Shown: piece by piece, positions 39,916 to 51,628 of the stretch
Numbering within the stretch: the first letter of the stretch is position 1
Layout: every line of letters begins with the position of its first letter
Assembly: GCF_004027225.2 (NCBI RefSeq)
Contig: NC_044277.2
Coordinates: 40,466,305 to 40,530,304 of the forward strand
Length of the DNA: 64,000 bases
From: Strigops habroptila
Taxonomy: Eukaryota > Chordata > Aves > Psittaciformes > Psittacidae
Direction of reading: 5' to 3'
Notes under the pieces: model-generated
What the model was told of the DNA's origin: nothing
The model's database searches: none
What the model saw: only the letters and a program-made list of their open reading frames with translations
Translations under genes and position numbers: made by a program

Positions 39916-40890
39916 CTAGTCGTGGAAATGTCATCTTACTGTCCTCAAGAGAGAGAAGAGTCCAACGACCTAGGGCTGACGCAGATTACAACTGCAGTTT
40001 GAACTAGACTCACCCGGAAAGACATTTCTGGAGTATTTCATAAATCCTAGTAGTTGGAACTAAAGCAAGTTTATTATCAACAAACAACAACCTCCTGAAA
40101 ATGGGGTCAAAAGAAAAGGACTTGGCTGATGATCAGGTTTTGGCACCATGTTTGCTGTACTTGAGCAGGTATTAATACATGCTTTTGGGAAGATGGGAGA
40201 TAGTGTTGTACCAGCTGATCCCGGATAAGGAAAGTTCTGGCCTTTCTCTTTACAATATGTAAGGTTATATTAAGCAACATTTGGTCATAACACTGAGTTG
40301 TACCAGAAACTTCTGCCCTAGTGGTGATCGCTACTTAACTATGTAGTTTGACAACTTGATTTGTCATACTCTTTTACAGTTAAAAGTGTTGTTTAGGTTT
40401 CTGCAGAACAATGCCAGAGCTATAATCAATATTGTCCTCAACTAATACATCTGTAACATTCGTTTGTGCTGTGGAAATACAAATTAAGCATGATCTGCCT
40501 ACACACCAAAGTGATTTTATTGTATCTGTGTATGGTAAAACATTTCTGCATTTAAAAATGTTGGAATTTAAGAAGAAATGTTAGTATAGTTTTAGCATGT
40601 GTTCAATCATCTGTGTGTAATGTTTTCTATGTGTTATTTTCTAAGATGATGGTATATTTATTGATTGTGAGTCGTGCATTTTCAGAGTGTATTTTGAACA
40701 TAAGGCTAGAAAACTTCAAATACTTCACTTGTTACAAAACTGATGGAAAACTGTGCCACATTCATTACATGGGGTGAAATAATCAAATTCCATTTTCAGT
40801 GAAGGGGACAAATAAACGTACTTAAAAATAATGCTATACTTGTTTTCCTGGACAATTTGTAAGCAGATTAAAATAAATATTTGATGAATT
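39916..40890 (+). other. OPRK1: OPRK1 3' UTR (probable extent)
   Basis: AT-rich sequence directly after the stop codon and without coding potential. Its end is set by two AATAAA hexamers, at 40811 and 40872; longer isoforms using signals further downstream are possible, since mammalian OPRK1 has a long 3' UTR. Confidence 0.5.
40811..40816 (+). terminator. OPRK1: Candidate polyadenylation signal AATAAA for OPRK1
   Basis: A canonical AATAAA about 0.9 kb after the stop, followed about 25-35 bases later by a T/G-rich stretch (CTTGTTTTCCTGG), as expected downstream of a cleavage site. A second AATAAA at 40872-40877 has a weaker downstream context. Confidence 0.45.
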
Positions 40891-41425
40891 AGAAACTAGT
40901 GAATTAACACATGGATTAACTGGATGGATACAGATGAAATGAAGATTAAATATACTGGATGTTTCAATAACACTTGATTGGAAAAGTTCCTATTTTATTG
41001 ATGATGATGCATTTTCTTTGATACAGTCCTATGAATTTAGTAAATTTATCTGTGTTCCTGTGAAGATGGAGATGCCAAGAAACAGCTACACAAATTACTG
41101 GCTTGCTGAAGGTACATTTATTGGAAAACTGAGCCTAACTTTCAGTCTGTAGTCTTTTATCTTTTAATTGTTATATATTAACACCCCCACCTCTGCTACT
41201 GCTGAAGTCTGGAGGAATGATCTCATTATCTTACTGGGAAGAGATCTGGGCACCAGACATCTTTCTGATAGCTTTGTTCTTTATATAAAGTAATGAATAA
41301 GGTGGGTGCCTTCATTGCATGGCAAATTTTCTCAGAAATACAGTCTGGTTTGGTCCTACTGTTTGGTTGGTCCTACAAAAATCCTTTCTCACACGAGCAT
41401 AAATCAGGACACTTGCTCTTAGATT
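40891..41425. other. Intergenic DNA downstream of OPRK1
   Basis: AT-rich, without a recognised gene or repeat. Part of it could belong to a longer OPRK1 3' UTR isoform. Confidence 0.5.
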
Positions 41426-42080
41426 CAAAGAATCATAGAATGGTTAGGATTATGATCATTCAGTTAAGATCATCTAGTTCCAACCCCCTGCCACGGACAG
41501 GGACACCTACAGCTAGACCAGGTTGCCCAGGTCCCCATTCAGCCTAGCCTTGAACGCTGCCAGGGATGGAGCATTTAACACTTCTTTGGGCAACCTGTTC
41601 CACTGCCTCACCACCCTCACAATAAAGAATTTCTTCATTATATCTAACCTAAACTTCCTCTGTCTGAGTTTGAATCCACTATCACTTGTCCTATCACTAG
41701 AGTCCCTAATGAACAGTCCCTCTCCAGCATCTTTGTTGTCCATCTTCAGGTACTGAAAGGCTGCTGTGAGGTCTCCATGCAGCTTCTCTTCCTCAAGCTG
41801 AACAGCCCCAACTTTCTCAGCCTGTCTTCATACGGGAGGTGCTCCAGCCCCCTTATGATCCTCCTGGCCCTCCTCTGGACTTGCTCCAACAGCTCCATGT
41901 CCTTTTTATGTTGCAGACACCGGAACTGCACACAGTACTCCAACTGGGGTCTCACGAGAGCAGAGTAGAGGGGCAGGATCACCTCCTCTCACCTGCTGAT
42001 CATGCTTCTTTTGATGCAGCCCAGGATAGAGTTGGCTTCCTGGGCTGTGAATGCACGCTGCTGGCAGTAGTTTGCAGTAG
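41426..42080 (-). mobile_element. CR1 LINE fragment (ORF2 C-terminal region + 3' UTR)
   Basis: It begins with the complemented tail AATCATAGAATGGTTAGG and the CTAGTTCCAACCCCCTGCC block. The minus strand then encodes ORF2 C-terminal residues: an [20 protein letters not shown] segment, [18 protein letters not shown], and further upstream ANSILGCIKRS. The frame is split between at least three phases, so this is a dead copy with several indels. It is 5'-truncated to about 0.65 kb. Confidence 0.9.
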
Positions 42081-45000
42081 CTGCCCACTTGTAGCTGGCA
42101 GTACAGTTCCTATGGAAATGCTGTAGAAATTCTGCCCTCTGCATAATTTCCACATCCTCTATTTTTAATACAGTCATGTATGTCAAATATTTTTTATATC
42201 AGGTTGATAAATGTGGTGCTTCTACATTCATCTTGTGGTACCAGACTAATTCTGAACATTCAGAAGTGTTCACAGCCTTTCAGTGGTGCTGCTGTGTGGA
42301 GCAGAGCTGTGAGATTCAGGACATGGAGTCTGGTGCTTGAGAAAATATTCAAGATAATCCTTTCTAGACAACTGTAGCACTTTCTGATTGTTTCTGCATG
42401 ATGAGTGAATAGCTGACCTCAGGATACTTGATTTACCTGTGGACATGAATTATGCTAACACAACTCATTGAGCCTAACTTCCTACTCTGTCCCTCTTCCT
42501 TTTTTACATGCATCCACCTTTCTAAATAAAGTTCTGACCTTTAAATGGTCATGAAAAGAGATGTTTAAGGTTAAAATTGCCAATCCAAAGTATTTATCAA
42601 GTTAGGAGCAAAGAAATTGTGAAAGAACTGGGTCCTAATGAATTATTTTCATTTCAAATAACCTGTGTTCTCATTCATGATTTACCATTTGCATATGTAT
42701 ATCTGTGTTTTAATAGAATTATTACTCTATACACTATGTGCAGTGCTATACATCGTAATGAAAAAATCAGTATTCTTCATTTGTAAAAACGAGCTTTATA
42801 ATTATCTTTTTTTTGTGCATGTGAGTATGTTTTCAGTAAGGAGACCATCTTCCCCACCATAAGGAGTGGAAGATATGAGATCCTAGCAATTTTTCTGCGG
42901 TATGGAAATCTTAGGCCTGAAAAGTGATATAAGAATGTATTCTAAGGATTTGTTTCTTTCTTGGAACATTGACAACCAAATTAGTCTGGATGAAGCAGAA
43001 AAGGGTCTTGGAGGTTTTCTGGTCAAATTAGGCAGCTTACCACACTTCATTGAACACAGAGGAAAGTTGGCCAATTTTTTTTTTTTTTTTTTTTTAATAG
43101 CTGAGAAAGTGTATTAAAAAATAATGTAATGTTTTTGCTCACAGAATCTGCTTCTAGGTGATTAAATTCCCATTGTTTTTTCAGCAGTTCCCAGACTGGA
43201 ATGACTAATGGGCAAACCCAGTTATTCTCACAGGAACATGCCTGGTGACTTTGGAAATCTGTATTTAAGCCTTGCAAAGCACCTCACTTTCAATGTGACT
43301 CCAGACAAATGACTTGCCTTCCTCTTGTGTAGCTGCCTATCTCCAAGATGCAGTGAGAGAAGAAGGAATGAGAGCTGCCTGGTTGAAGTGCTGTGTAGGG
43401 AATTGGGCAATAGGAACAAGCTGTGCTGTCCCATGGGTCTTGGAAGAAGGCAACACAGGGTAGACACAAGCAGGCAGCCTGGCAGTCAATCAGCTGTACT
43501 TGCTGAAACCAGTCTCACAACTCTTCCTTTCAGGAGGTTCCAAAAATTTGGTATGGCATAAGTATGGTATGCGGTCATTTGACCTGCTTATGGGCTTAAT
43601 TTCCAGTCAACTAGTGTGGACATTCGAGTGTCATGTTCTGTGGTCCCTGCTTCTTTTCATTTAGATATCTTTTGCATGGAAAACATATCAGGTGCTCTGG
43701 TTCAGCGCTTTTGTCTCTGCTCTAGAGATGCATGTTTGATAGTCAGACTTCATTTTAAAATGCTGAAATGCCATTTTTTTCTGCTTGTAGCTGTCGTAAT
43801 CAGCTAGACAACTTCTACATGTATTAGCTTTCAGCTTGATGTGTTGGTAGAAATTGGTTTCCTCTTAAGCAGCCTTGACTGTATGATAGAAATAGTAGCA
43901 ACACATTTTTGGGGGGATAATGAACTGGTGAAACAATAGAAGGAAAAGAAGGAAGTGGAGCAAAGCTGATTTACCTCACAGAATGATGAAAACTGCTCAA
44001 AAAACTCCCAACAACCAAACAATCCCAAAAGCAAGATAAAAAGATACAGTTAATCTTTCATTTCTACACTCTTTCTGCAAAAGACTGCAGATTTTTCTTC
44101 TCTTTTCTTTTTACTACCCCTCCCACCCCTTCCCTCAAAGGATAGATGTGTGATATTGTCAAGAAAGAACAAACTATTCTGGACTATTGGTTTCAAGTGT
44201 TGGTTTGAAGGCTGATTAGTGTTGCTCTCTGCTAAGGCTTGGTTATTCATTATGCACACTAATAAAAGGCTTGATGGACACAGAAATGACTATCAATGAG
44301 AATACCCTTGATTTCCCTGTCCCACCTCCTCACGAAAATGTGATATTTTTGATTTGCTAGAATTTTATTCTAGCTTTAAATATTTGTGATGCTGCCTAAA
44401 AGACAGAACTCCAAGGTGGAAGCTGAGTGGTAATGAGGTGGCATAGCATGAGTAAAAATCTGTCTGAAATGTATGAAATGGTGAGACCAGCAGTTGATAG
44501 AAAAATGATGCTCAGATGTTGAGAAACTCCAAGTTTAGTGGATAAGTAATATCTCAACATACTGAGAAATTTGGAGGAAAATTTAAAGGGAAAATTTTGT
44601 CCTATGAAAGACAAAGGAAAAACTCTCACTGATTCGACCCAGTGCTTCTCTTCGTGCTGGTAGATGAATGTAATCCTTGCAAAGAAGAGAGTCAGGGGTG
44701 GTTGTGCTTGGATTTTTTAATTTTTAATTGCTTATCAATTGTAAATCAAACATAATCCTTGTGAATCTGGTCCTATTTTTCCACTGGGGTACTTTCTTCA
44801 GCAAAATTTGGATTCAGCAAAACTTATAACTTCCTAATCTATCAAATAAATTGATTTGTTCTGGATAATGTCCAAGTGCTTAATTTTTAGCTGTATCTTG
44901 CAGGTGTGTAGTTTAATATAGTGAGTATGTCTATGAATTGCCAGAATGGCAAACTGAAAGGAGATGTTTCAACTGGCTGAATCAAAGTATTTTGGCTTGG

Positions 45001-48000
45001 TTTGTTTCATGAAAAAGTTCTGGAAGTTTGACTTCTTGTTGTGATTCAGAACCCAATGGAAAGTTTCAGAATTTGTCACAGAACAGGGAATTTGATTTGT
45101 TATAGTCTTTGCATTACTTCTGCCCCTCAGGAAAAGGACCTGGCTGCCAGGTGTGTGACACCAGCCACCAGCAGAAGAATATGGGGAATACGGAGAGAAG
45201 ACCTCCCTAGGTAGATAGTAGCCTGCCTGTTTGGGTATGAAACCAGTGCAGCAGTGGCTTGATAATACTGCCCCAAAAGCAGAACTTACTGCAGCAGCAT
45301 CACAGCTCAGTCAACCGAATAAATCTGCAGGATGCAATTTTGAGCTATGTGAATTTTTCTGCTCGTGCTTCCATTAGCTAAATTCAGATTACTAAGGAAG
45401 GGAGTGGGGTGAGCCACACTACACACAGATGTAAATGGACATTGAGAGGGGACAAGGATGATCTGTCACCACAGCAGAAGAATAAAGATGCAGCTTTTGA
45501 AATTGAACACAAGTGGAAAACTCATAAATAAAAGTACTTTTATGTATATAGCATATATTGCTAGCACAGAAAATTCAAGGCCATGGCTTAGTCACAGTCA
45601 AAAGAGCTATTTATGTAGCTGAACCAGAAAGTTAGAAGGATGAAAATTTTCAAGTTTTCAACCACCTTTTCAGGCATTAAACTAACACTAACCTTGCCAG
45701 GTATGGGACACATAACATATATTAACACAAGGGAAGTTGGTGTCCAGCTTTCTTCCAAGCCCCTGCTCAGTGCAGCAGGGCATTTGGTAGATACCTTCCC
45801 ATATTCTCTCCGGGAAGTATACCGAGGAATATTAGGCTTAAATAGTGTATGCAGGGAAGCGAAACTAGTTGCAAGAAGCAGCTTTTCGTTAGGACTGAGA
45901 TACTACAATTTTAGAATGGAATTTAAAATGAGAGCTATTGCTCAGGAAAAGAATAGCTGATGATGTACTCTGGTGTGTGTGCCAAGGCATTTGGTACCTA
46001 CCGGATAGGAGAGAAGTGCTATTTTAGGAAGCTAAAAAAAGAAAAGAGAGGTATTTTCATAATGTAGATTCAGAGGAATAAAGAAACACAGCAATGTTTG
46101 ACCAACCAGATAATTTTAATAGCTAATAATATTTTCCTTATATGTTTATGTTCTGTGCTTTGATCCATATACAACTTTTAAAAACCTTGCTACCATAATG
46201 CCAATGCTCTGCTATGTGGCATGATCTAATTGTGAAAAATAAAAAAGGTGAAAACTGTTTTCCCCTCCAGTATCTGCAACAGTGCTTTGCACGTGTGACA
46301 TGGGCATAATTGACAAAATACTCCTGTTTTCAGAAGGCACATGTTTTGCCAGTATCTTCAAAATCGATACAAATATTTGCCACAAATTACTCATGTGACC
46401 GATTACAATGTAACTAGGAAAATAAACAGTTTCTTCCCTCCTGCTGCATTCGCACGGTGTGTAAAGAGCAGGGCATATTTCTCAGTATTACTTCATACCA
46501 TGTTTGATGGAAGCATCTCAAGAAGTGAGGCTTTTTTATTGTGATTGCCACTAAAATACTAAGAATTAAACTTTCTCAGAAAGCTTGTAGGTAGACATGA
46601 CTACATCAAGGATGTCGAAGGTGGAGATTTTTTTATCTGTATGATTTATCATGTTTTCAGCCCTAACTAGAAATTCTGGGGACCTTGCCCCCTACACCTC
46701 CTAAATGGCAGTTGGATGGCTTTGAGTATGCCATTGGGGTAGATCAGGACTTTGAGGCAACTGATAATTAGAAAGCTAAGATTTAGCACCAGTTTCAGTC
46801 TTCTGCAGACATTAACAGTTGGGCTCTTGAGTTTCCTTGCTTTGCTAGAAGGGAAGCAAATACTCTCCTCTTTTGAAGGGAAGTGTAAAATACTGGGCTA
46901 ATATGCAGCAGTTTTGGTAATTCAGAGGCATAATGGTATATTTTTTGCAAATCATTAGCTTTGGTGGCAATGTCGCTTTGTCCAGAATACCACAAGCTTT
47001 ACTTGTCTCTTCACATATCTGAGTCACAGCCTGATGGACTGTGTGTGGCTTGGTAGCAGCTGTCACATAAAGCACTGACATGCAAGGTATTAGTGATCTC
47101 TGACTGCAGATTTTGATCACTTACTGAAAAGTGTTCTGATGTCCAGAAATCATCCACCTGTTTGGCTGATGTAAGAAAGGTGGCATGCAAGCACTGGGAG
47201 CTGGTTGTTGGAGATATGTGGCCGATGGGCTGGGAGGCCACCAGCTTCTACAGCTGCTTTGGGTAAGTCCTGGTCTGTGCCCACTTAGCTGTCACATGCC
47301 GTGTGCAAGGACAGCTCAGCTTTAGGTTACACCACTTATGGATGGCAACTGTGGAAGTAACCAGCCTGTTCAGTGTGCTTTCTCTCCAATGCTGATTTTA
47401 ACTTGGCAGCAAACAGCAGCTCCCTCATCCAGCTCCCAAAGCTGTTTATACTAACTGCAACCCCTCAAATGGGATTAGGGAGTTTCAGAAGGAAAATGCC
47501 CACCTCTTCATAAGTAATCAAGTCCTGGGGCAGACTGATGGCTGCATCTCAGAGGAGTTTCCATGTGCATTGCCAGAGTGCTTTTAGCTGAATGAGTGAT
47601 ATAAGTTTGAACCTCACATAGTCTCAGAGCTGGATTTGAACATGCTGTAGAGGGCTCTGTCCCCAGGTTGATGCTGTTATTACTGTGTTATTTTCATCTG
47701 ATTGAATGTTAAATGGTGGCAGCTGCAACCTGCACTTCATGTTAAAAGCCCAAGATGCATGTGGGGAAGGTTTCCAAGCCACAACTGTCACGCAAAAGCA
47801 TGAACTAGGCAAGTATTTGCCTGGGTTGGGCACAGTTTTGGGATTCTATCCAATCATCTTATGATTCTATGATTCACATACAAAGCAAAAATTTGGACAT
47901 GTGGAAAACTTCAGGAACATGTATATGCCTATAGGTTTCTGTAATGTTAAATGGCAGCTGGGCAAGATATAGAAAGTATGCTGCCAGTATACAAAATTCT

Positions 48001-49500
48001 GTTAAATTCTCCCTCTTCTTTAAAGAGAAGCAGAACTTTCTCTTCACGGCCTTTGTACTGAAAGTAATTGTTCTGTGTGTGACAGAAACACATCTCTGAT
48101 TTCACTCTGATAAATGAATTTTAAACAAAATAAGGTACGGCTATGTCACATAGACCTAATGATAACCCCATGAACATCACAGCTGCAACTCAAACCCCAT
48201 TAACATCAGATGACTAATACCGAGCTCTTTTTGTGAACTTACAAGCTTAACTCTTCATATCACTTCTGTCCAGGAAGTGACACAAAACTTGAAGCCTATT
48301 CAAGCAATATTAACTGGTGTCATATACGCAATGTGTCAGATTAGGTTCCCTCATACAACCACTGTACAACATATATATAACATTTTTATTTCTCAACCAG
48401 TGTAAGAAAAGTTTTGATAAAGGTTTTATGAAGGGATATTTCTTGTTTATATGGCTTTAAAAACAATTCATGTGATAGGACAAGTATCATGCTGTTCTGC
48501 TGGAAGCATTTTGGTCTCATCAAACAGCACAGAGCTTACAAATAAATTAAAATAATAAAACTGTATCTTTTTGTAGCCATTTTTATTTGGAGGGATCCCA
48601 AGGTGCTTTGCAAAATACATAGGATGAATGGAAATGTCTTTTCTGCTGAAGAAATGCAGCAAGTTATTTGGCTGAAGAGAGCCGTGGAAAGATCTTTTTG
48701 TTTAAATGTAAAGGCAAAGTATTTCAGGTAGGTGAATGGCCAAACTTATAACTAGCCAGGCCCTTTACAGGAAATTCTATGGATTTGCAGGAAACAATCA
48801 GATAGGGTTTCCAGCCAGTCTGATGTTCTTTCCAGCAGAGACATTCCCAAAGGGCAAACAGGGACTCATGAGAGGAGAAATGGATTGGTTTGACCAAACG
48901 AGGAACCAGGAAGGAGATAAGATGCACTGGTTAGATAAAAGGGCATGAAAAGGGATCACAGAGAGGAATCGCTGGCAGCACCTGCAGCTCTGAAGCAGGA
49001 CTTTCATTCACAGAATGCCTCCTGTCCCAACAGCAAAAGCTGTTTCCAGAAGATATTTAGTCCCTCAGATGGTGCTTTGAGGATCTCCTGTTTTACGGAA
49101 TAACTGACAATTCAAAGGCAGAGGCACTTACAGAGGTATTGCTGAAGTAGCACCTCCTGGCCTTGTGCCCACCACAGGAAATGCAGGTGAAAACCTTGGA
49201 TTTTGCTTCTTCCTACACAAAAGCTTTGATTCTTATGCTCCATCCCAGTGAGAATGAGTTTCAGTGTTGGATATTGCTGATGAAGAGGCTGATACCCAGG
49301 GTACTTCTACCTAGGGTAGAAGTACCCTGGGTATATGGATACTGCCATTCTCAGGTAAGAAGATGGAGTAACACCATGTTCGTCCTAATAATCATGAAGT
49401 TTTTAGTACAGGCTTTTGCTTTACTTTTGATACACTAATCCACCTTGCCTTGTCCTTTGCCACCATATTGTTCATAGATGTTATAAAGCTCCTGTTAAGC
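42081..49500. other. Intergenic, no gene recognised
   Basis: About 7.4 kb of AT-rich DNA with only chance-length open frames. A T21 homopolymer sits at 43075-43095, with no retrogene body seen beside it. A possible bare CR1 tail (TGATTCTATGATTC) lies near 47860-47875. A perfect 20-bp inverted repeat is listed separately at 49292-49334. Confidence 0.55.
49292..49334. repeat. Perfect inverted repeat, 20-bp arms, 3-bp spacer
   Basis: The left arm, 49292-49311 (ATACCCAGGGTACTTCTACC), is followed by TAG and then its exact reverse complement at 49315-49334. The match stops at both outer ends (G49291 against A49335). No repeat family was recognised around it. The 3-base spacer makes a miRNA-type precursor unlikely. 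Confidence 0.95.
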
Positions 49501-49504
49501 TTAT

Positions 49505-50069
49505 TTGATTACTAGAAATAAGATTTCCTGAAGGACTGCACCCTGTGGAAGGGACCCATGCTGGAGCAGTTCGTGAAGAATTGCAGCCCATGGGAAGGAC
49601 TCAGGTTGGAGGAGTTCATGGAGGACTGTCTCCTGTGGGAGGGACCCCAGGCTGGAGCAGGGGAGGAGTGTGAGAAATACTCCTCTGAGGAGGAAGGAGC
49701 AGCAGGGACAATGTGCGATGAACTGACCACAGCCCCCATTCCCCATCACGCAGTGTTGCTGGGGCGGGTAGAGGTAGAGAATTTCAGATTAAAGTTAAGC
49801 CCTAGAAAAAGGAAGGGGGAGGGAAGGTGTTTCTCAGATTTGGTTTTATTTCTTTTCGTCTTACTCTGATTTGATTGTTAATTTATTAAATTAATTGACC
49901 TAAGTCAAATCTGGTTTGCCCATGACACTAGTTGGTGAGTGATCTCTCCCTGTCCTCATCTCTACCCACAAACCTTGCATTGTATTTTCTCTCCCATGTT
50001 CTGCTGAGGGGAGGAGTGATAAAGCGTGTTGGATGCCACGTGTTCACCAATCAGGGTCAACTCACCATA
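49505..50069 (+). mobile_element. Probable solo LTR of an avian endogenous retrovirus (old, degraded)
   Basis: The block combines features I associate with a widespread avian ERV LTR. It has short tandem units of the CTGGAGCAGTTCGTGAAGAA type, then GATGAACTGACCACAGCCCC, an A/T-rich segment with a degraded AATAAA-like site (near 49878-49895), GTTGGTGAGTGATCTCTCCC, and an end at TCAACTCACCATA near 50069. No gag, pol or env remnant was seen beside it, so it appears to be a solo LTR. ERV class and exact boundaries are not determined, and the family match is from memory. It carries no intact gene. Confidence 0.55.
49525..49655 (+). repeat. Three tandem copies of an about 45-bp unit inside the LTR-like block
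   Basis: Units starting near 49525, 49561 and 49606 share the pattern TGGAGxAGTTCxTGxAGxA(C/T)TG, then (C/T)GTGGGAxGGxxC. Their period is 45 bp, so the plus-frame translation also repeats every 15 residues. The copies are diverged, and the first is partial. Confidence 0.75.
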
Positions 50070-51170
50070 GCTGTTTGCCAGTTATGGCACTGCACGGTTG
50101 GGAGCATACGCCATGCTAGAAGATGCTACAGGAAAGATCAGGACAGGCCACAGCATGCACACATCTGGTCTGTTGCCACCAACCCACTATTAGATAAAAA
50201 CACTTATTTTCAGAACAATACACAAAGTGTGTCCTATTTTAGCTCCACCACCGACTTTCATTACTCTTAAAGGCTTGGAATAAACTCAGGCATGGCCTAG
50301 AGAGCCATCATGTTAAAGTGATTGCTTGGGGGAAGAGATCCTCTTGAGATGAGCATTGCGGAATGACCTTTCTCTCCCCTGCAAACACAAACCTGGGGCA
50401 AAAATTTTCAGTGAAAAAAATATTTGTGGGTTACTATGACATTAACTGTTTTTTATGAATTTGCAAACTGTCTTGTGGCTTGGTTTGATAGGAACATTTC
50501 ACACATTCTGAGTGCTTCAGCCTTACAGGAATCCTCTGAGGTATAAAATGAATCATCGCTTTAATAAATAGGGGAAAGAAATGGAAATTTGCTGCTTAGC
50601 AGGGACGGAGTTGGTAGATGGGGAAAGCTACCTTATGAATTAACACAGCTGATCTGAATATGAAATTCCTTTCACATAAGCATTATGATGAAGGAATGGG
50701 GAAAAAGAGGATAGGAAAACAGTCTTACTTCTTTTCTGGGGAAAAATAGAGCGTTGCTGGTGGCCTGGCATTCTGATCCCTGAAGAGGCTGATAGCGGGC
50801 AGATATTCTTGGAGCAGGGAGGAAATAGCTTGGGAATTAACAGTTGCTCAAGGAGCTAAACTGGCATCCTGAACAGCTTTCTGTTTGTGGTATGTGGCTA
50901 TGGCCTATGGGCACAGGCATGTTAGCTATCTTACTGGCAAAACTTTGGTAAGTAGCCTTAATTTTAAAATTTGCATTGCTTGGAAAGAGCAACATAAGGC
51001 AAGTGATAAAATACCAAGATTTCTTTCTATTCTGTGTTAGTTTCTACATTGCATTCACAGCACTTACTTATAAAGCTAAGACAAATGATTTGAATGTAGA
51101 AGGTGTTGGCTTTGAATGACAAGGATGAAATCATGATATTGCTGAATAAAGAGGAGTGTATTAACAGCAC
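50070..51170. other. Intergenic, no gene recognised
   Basis: AT-rich sequence between the LTR-like block and the CR1 cluster, with no feature recognised. Confidence 0.55.
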
Positions 51171-51628
51171 TCTAATGGCATCCTGGGCTGCATTAGGTCA
51201 AGTGCCAGCAGGTCAAGTGAAGTGATCCCTCTAGTGATCCTTCACATCTTCTCAGCACCAGTGAGACACAGCTGGTGTGCTGCATACAGATATGGACTCC
51301 CCAGAACAAGAGACATGGAGAGAGTCCAGTGAAGTGACACAAAGGTGATTAAGGGGCTGGAACATCTTTCTTATGAGGAAAGGCTTAGAGAGCTGGGACT
51401 GCTTAGCCCAGAGATGAGAAAGCTTGGAAGGATCTTATCAGTGTATATACCTGAAGGGAGGGTGCAAGGAGGATGGAACCAGGTTCTTTTCTGTGGTGCC
51501 TAGTACCAGGACCAGTGGCAATGGTCCTGCTTCCTCTGAACATCAGCAAATACATTTGTACTGTGAGACTGACTAAGCACTGGAACAGGTTGCTCAGAGA
51601 AATTGTTGAGTCTTCACCCTTGGAGATC
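51171..51628 (+). mobile_element. Older CR1 LINE fragment, left part (interrupted)
   Basis: The plus strand follows CR1 ORF2 C-terminal sequence: CTAATGGCATCCTGGGCTGC at the start, ACATGGAGAGAGTCCAG, GATTAAGGGGCTGGAACATC, ACCTGAAGGGAGGGTGCAAG and TGAGACTGACTAAGCACTGG, ending at CCCTTGGAGAT. This matches an older subfamily than the neighbouring insertion, and the frame is broken by several indels. It stops abruptly where the young minus-strand CR1 begins and resumes near 54235. Confidence 0.85.

Noticed and set aside
43075..43095. T21 homopolymer suggesting a minus-strand retrogene tail
   Set aside because: No coding remnant or target-site duplication was seen beside it; a simple homopolymer is more likely.
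47838..47875. ATTCTATG-like repeats resembling a bare CR1 tail
   Set aside because: Only about 14 bp match and no upstream CR1 sequence is recognisable.
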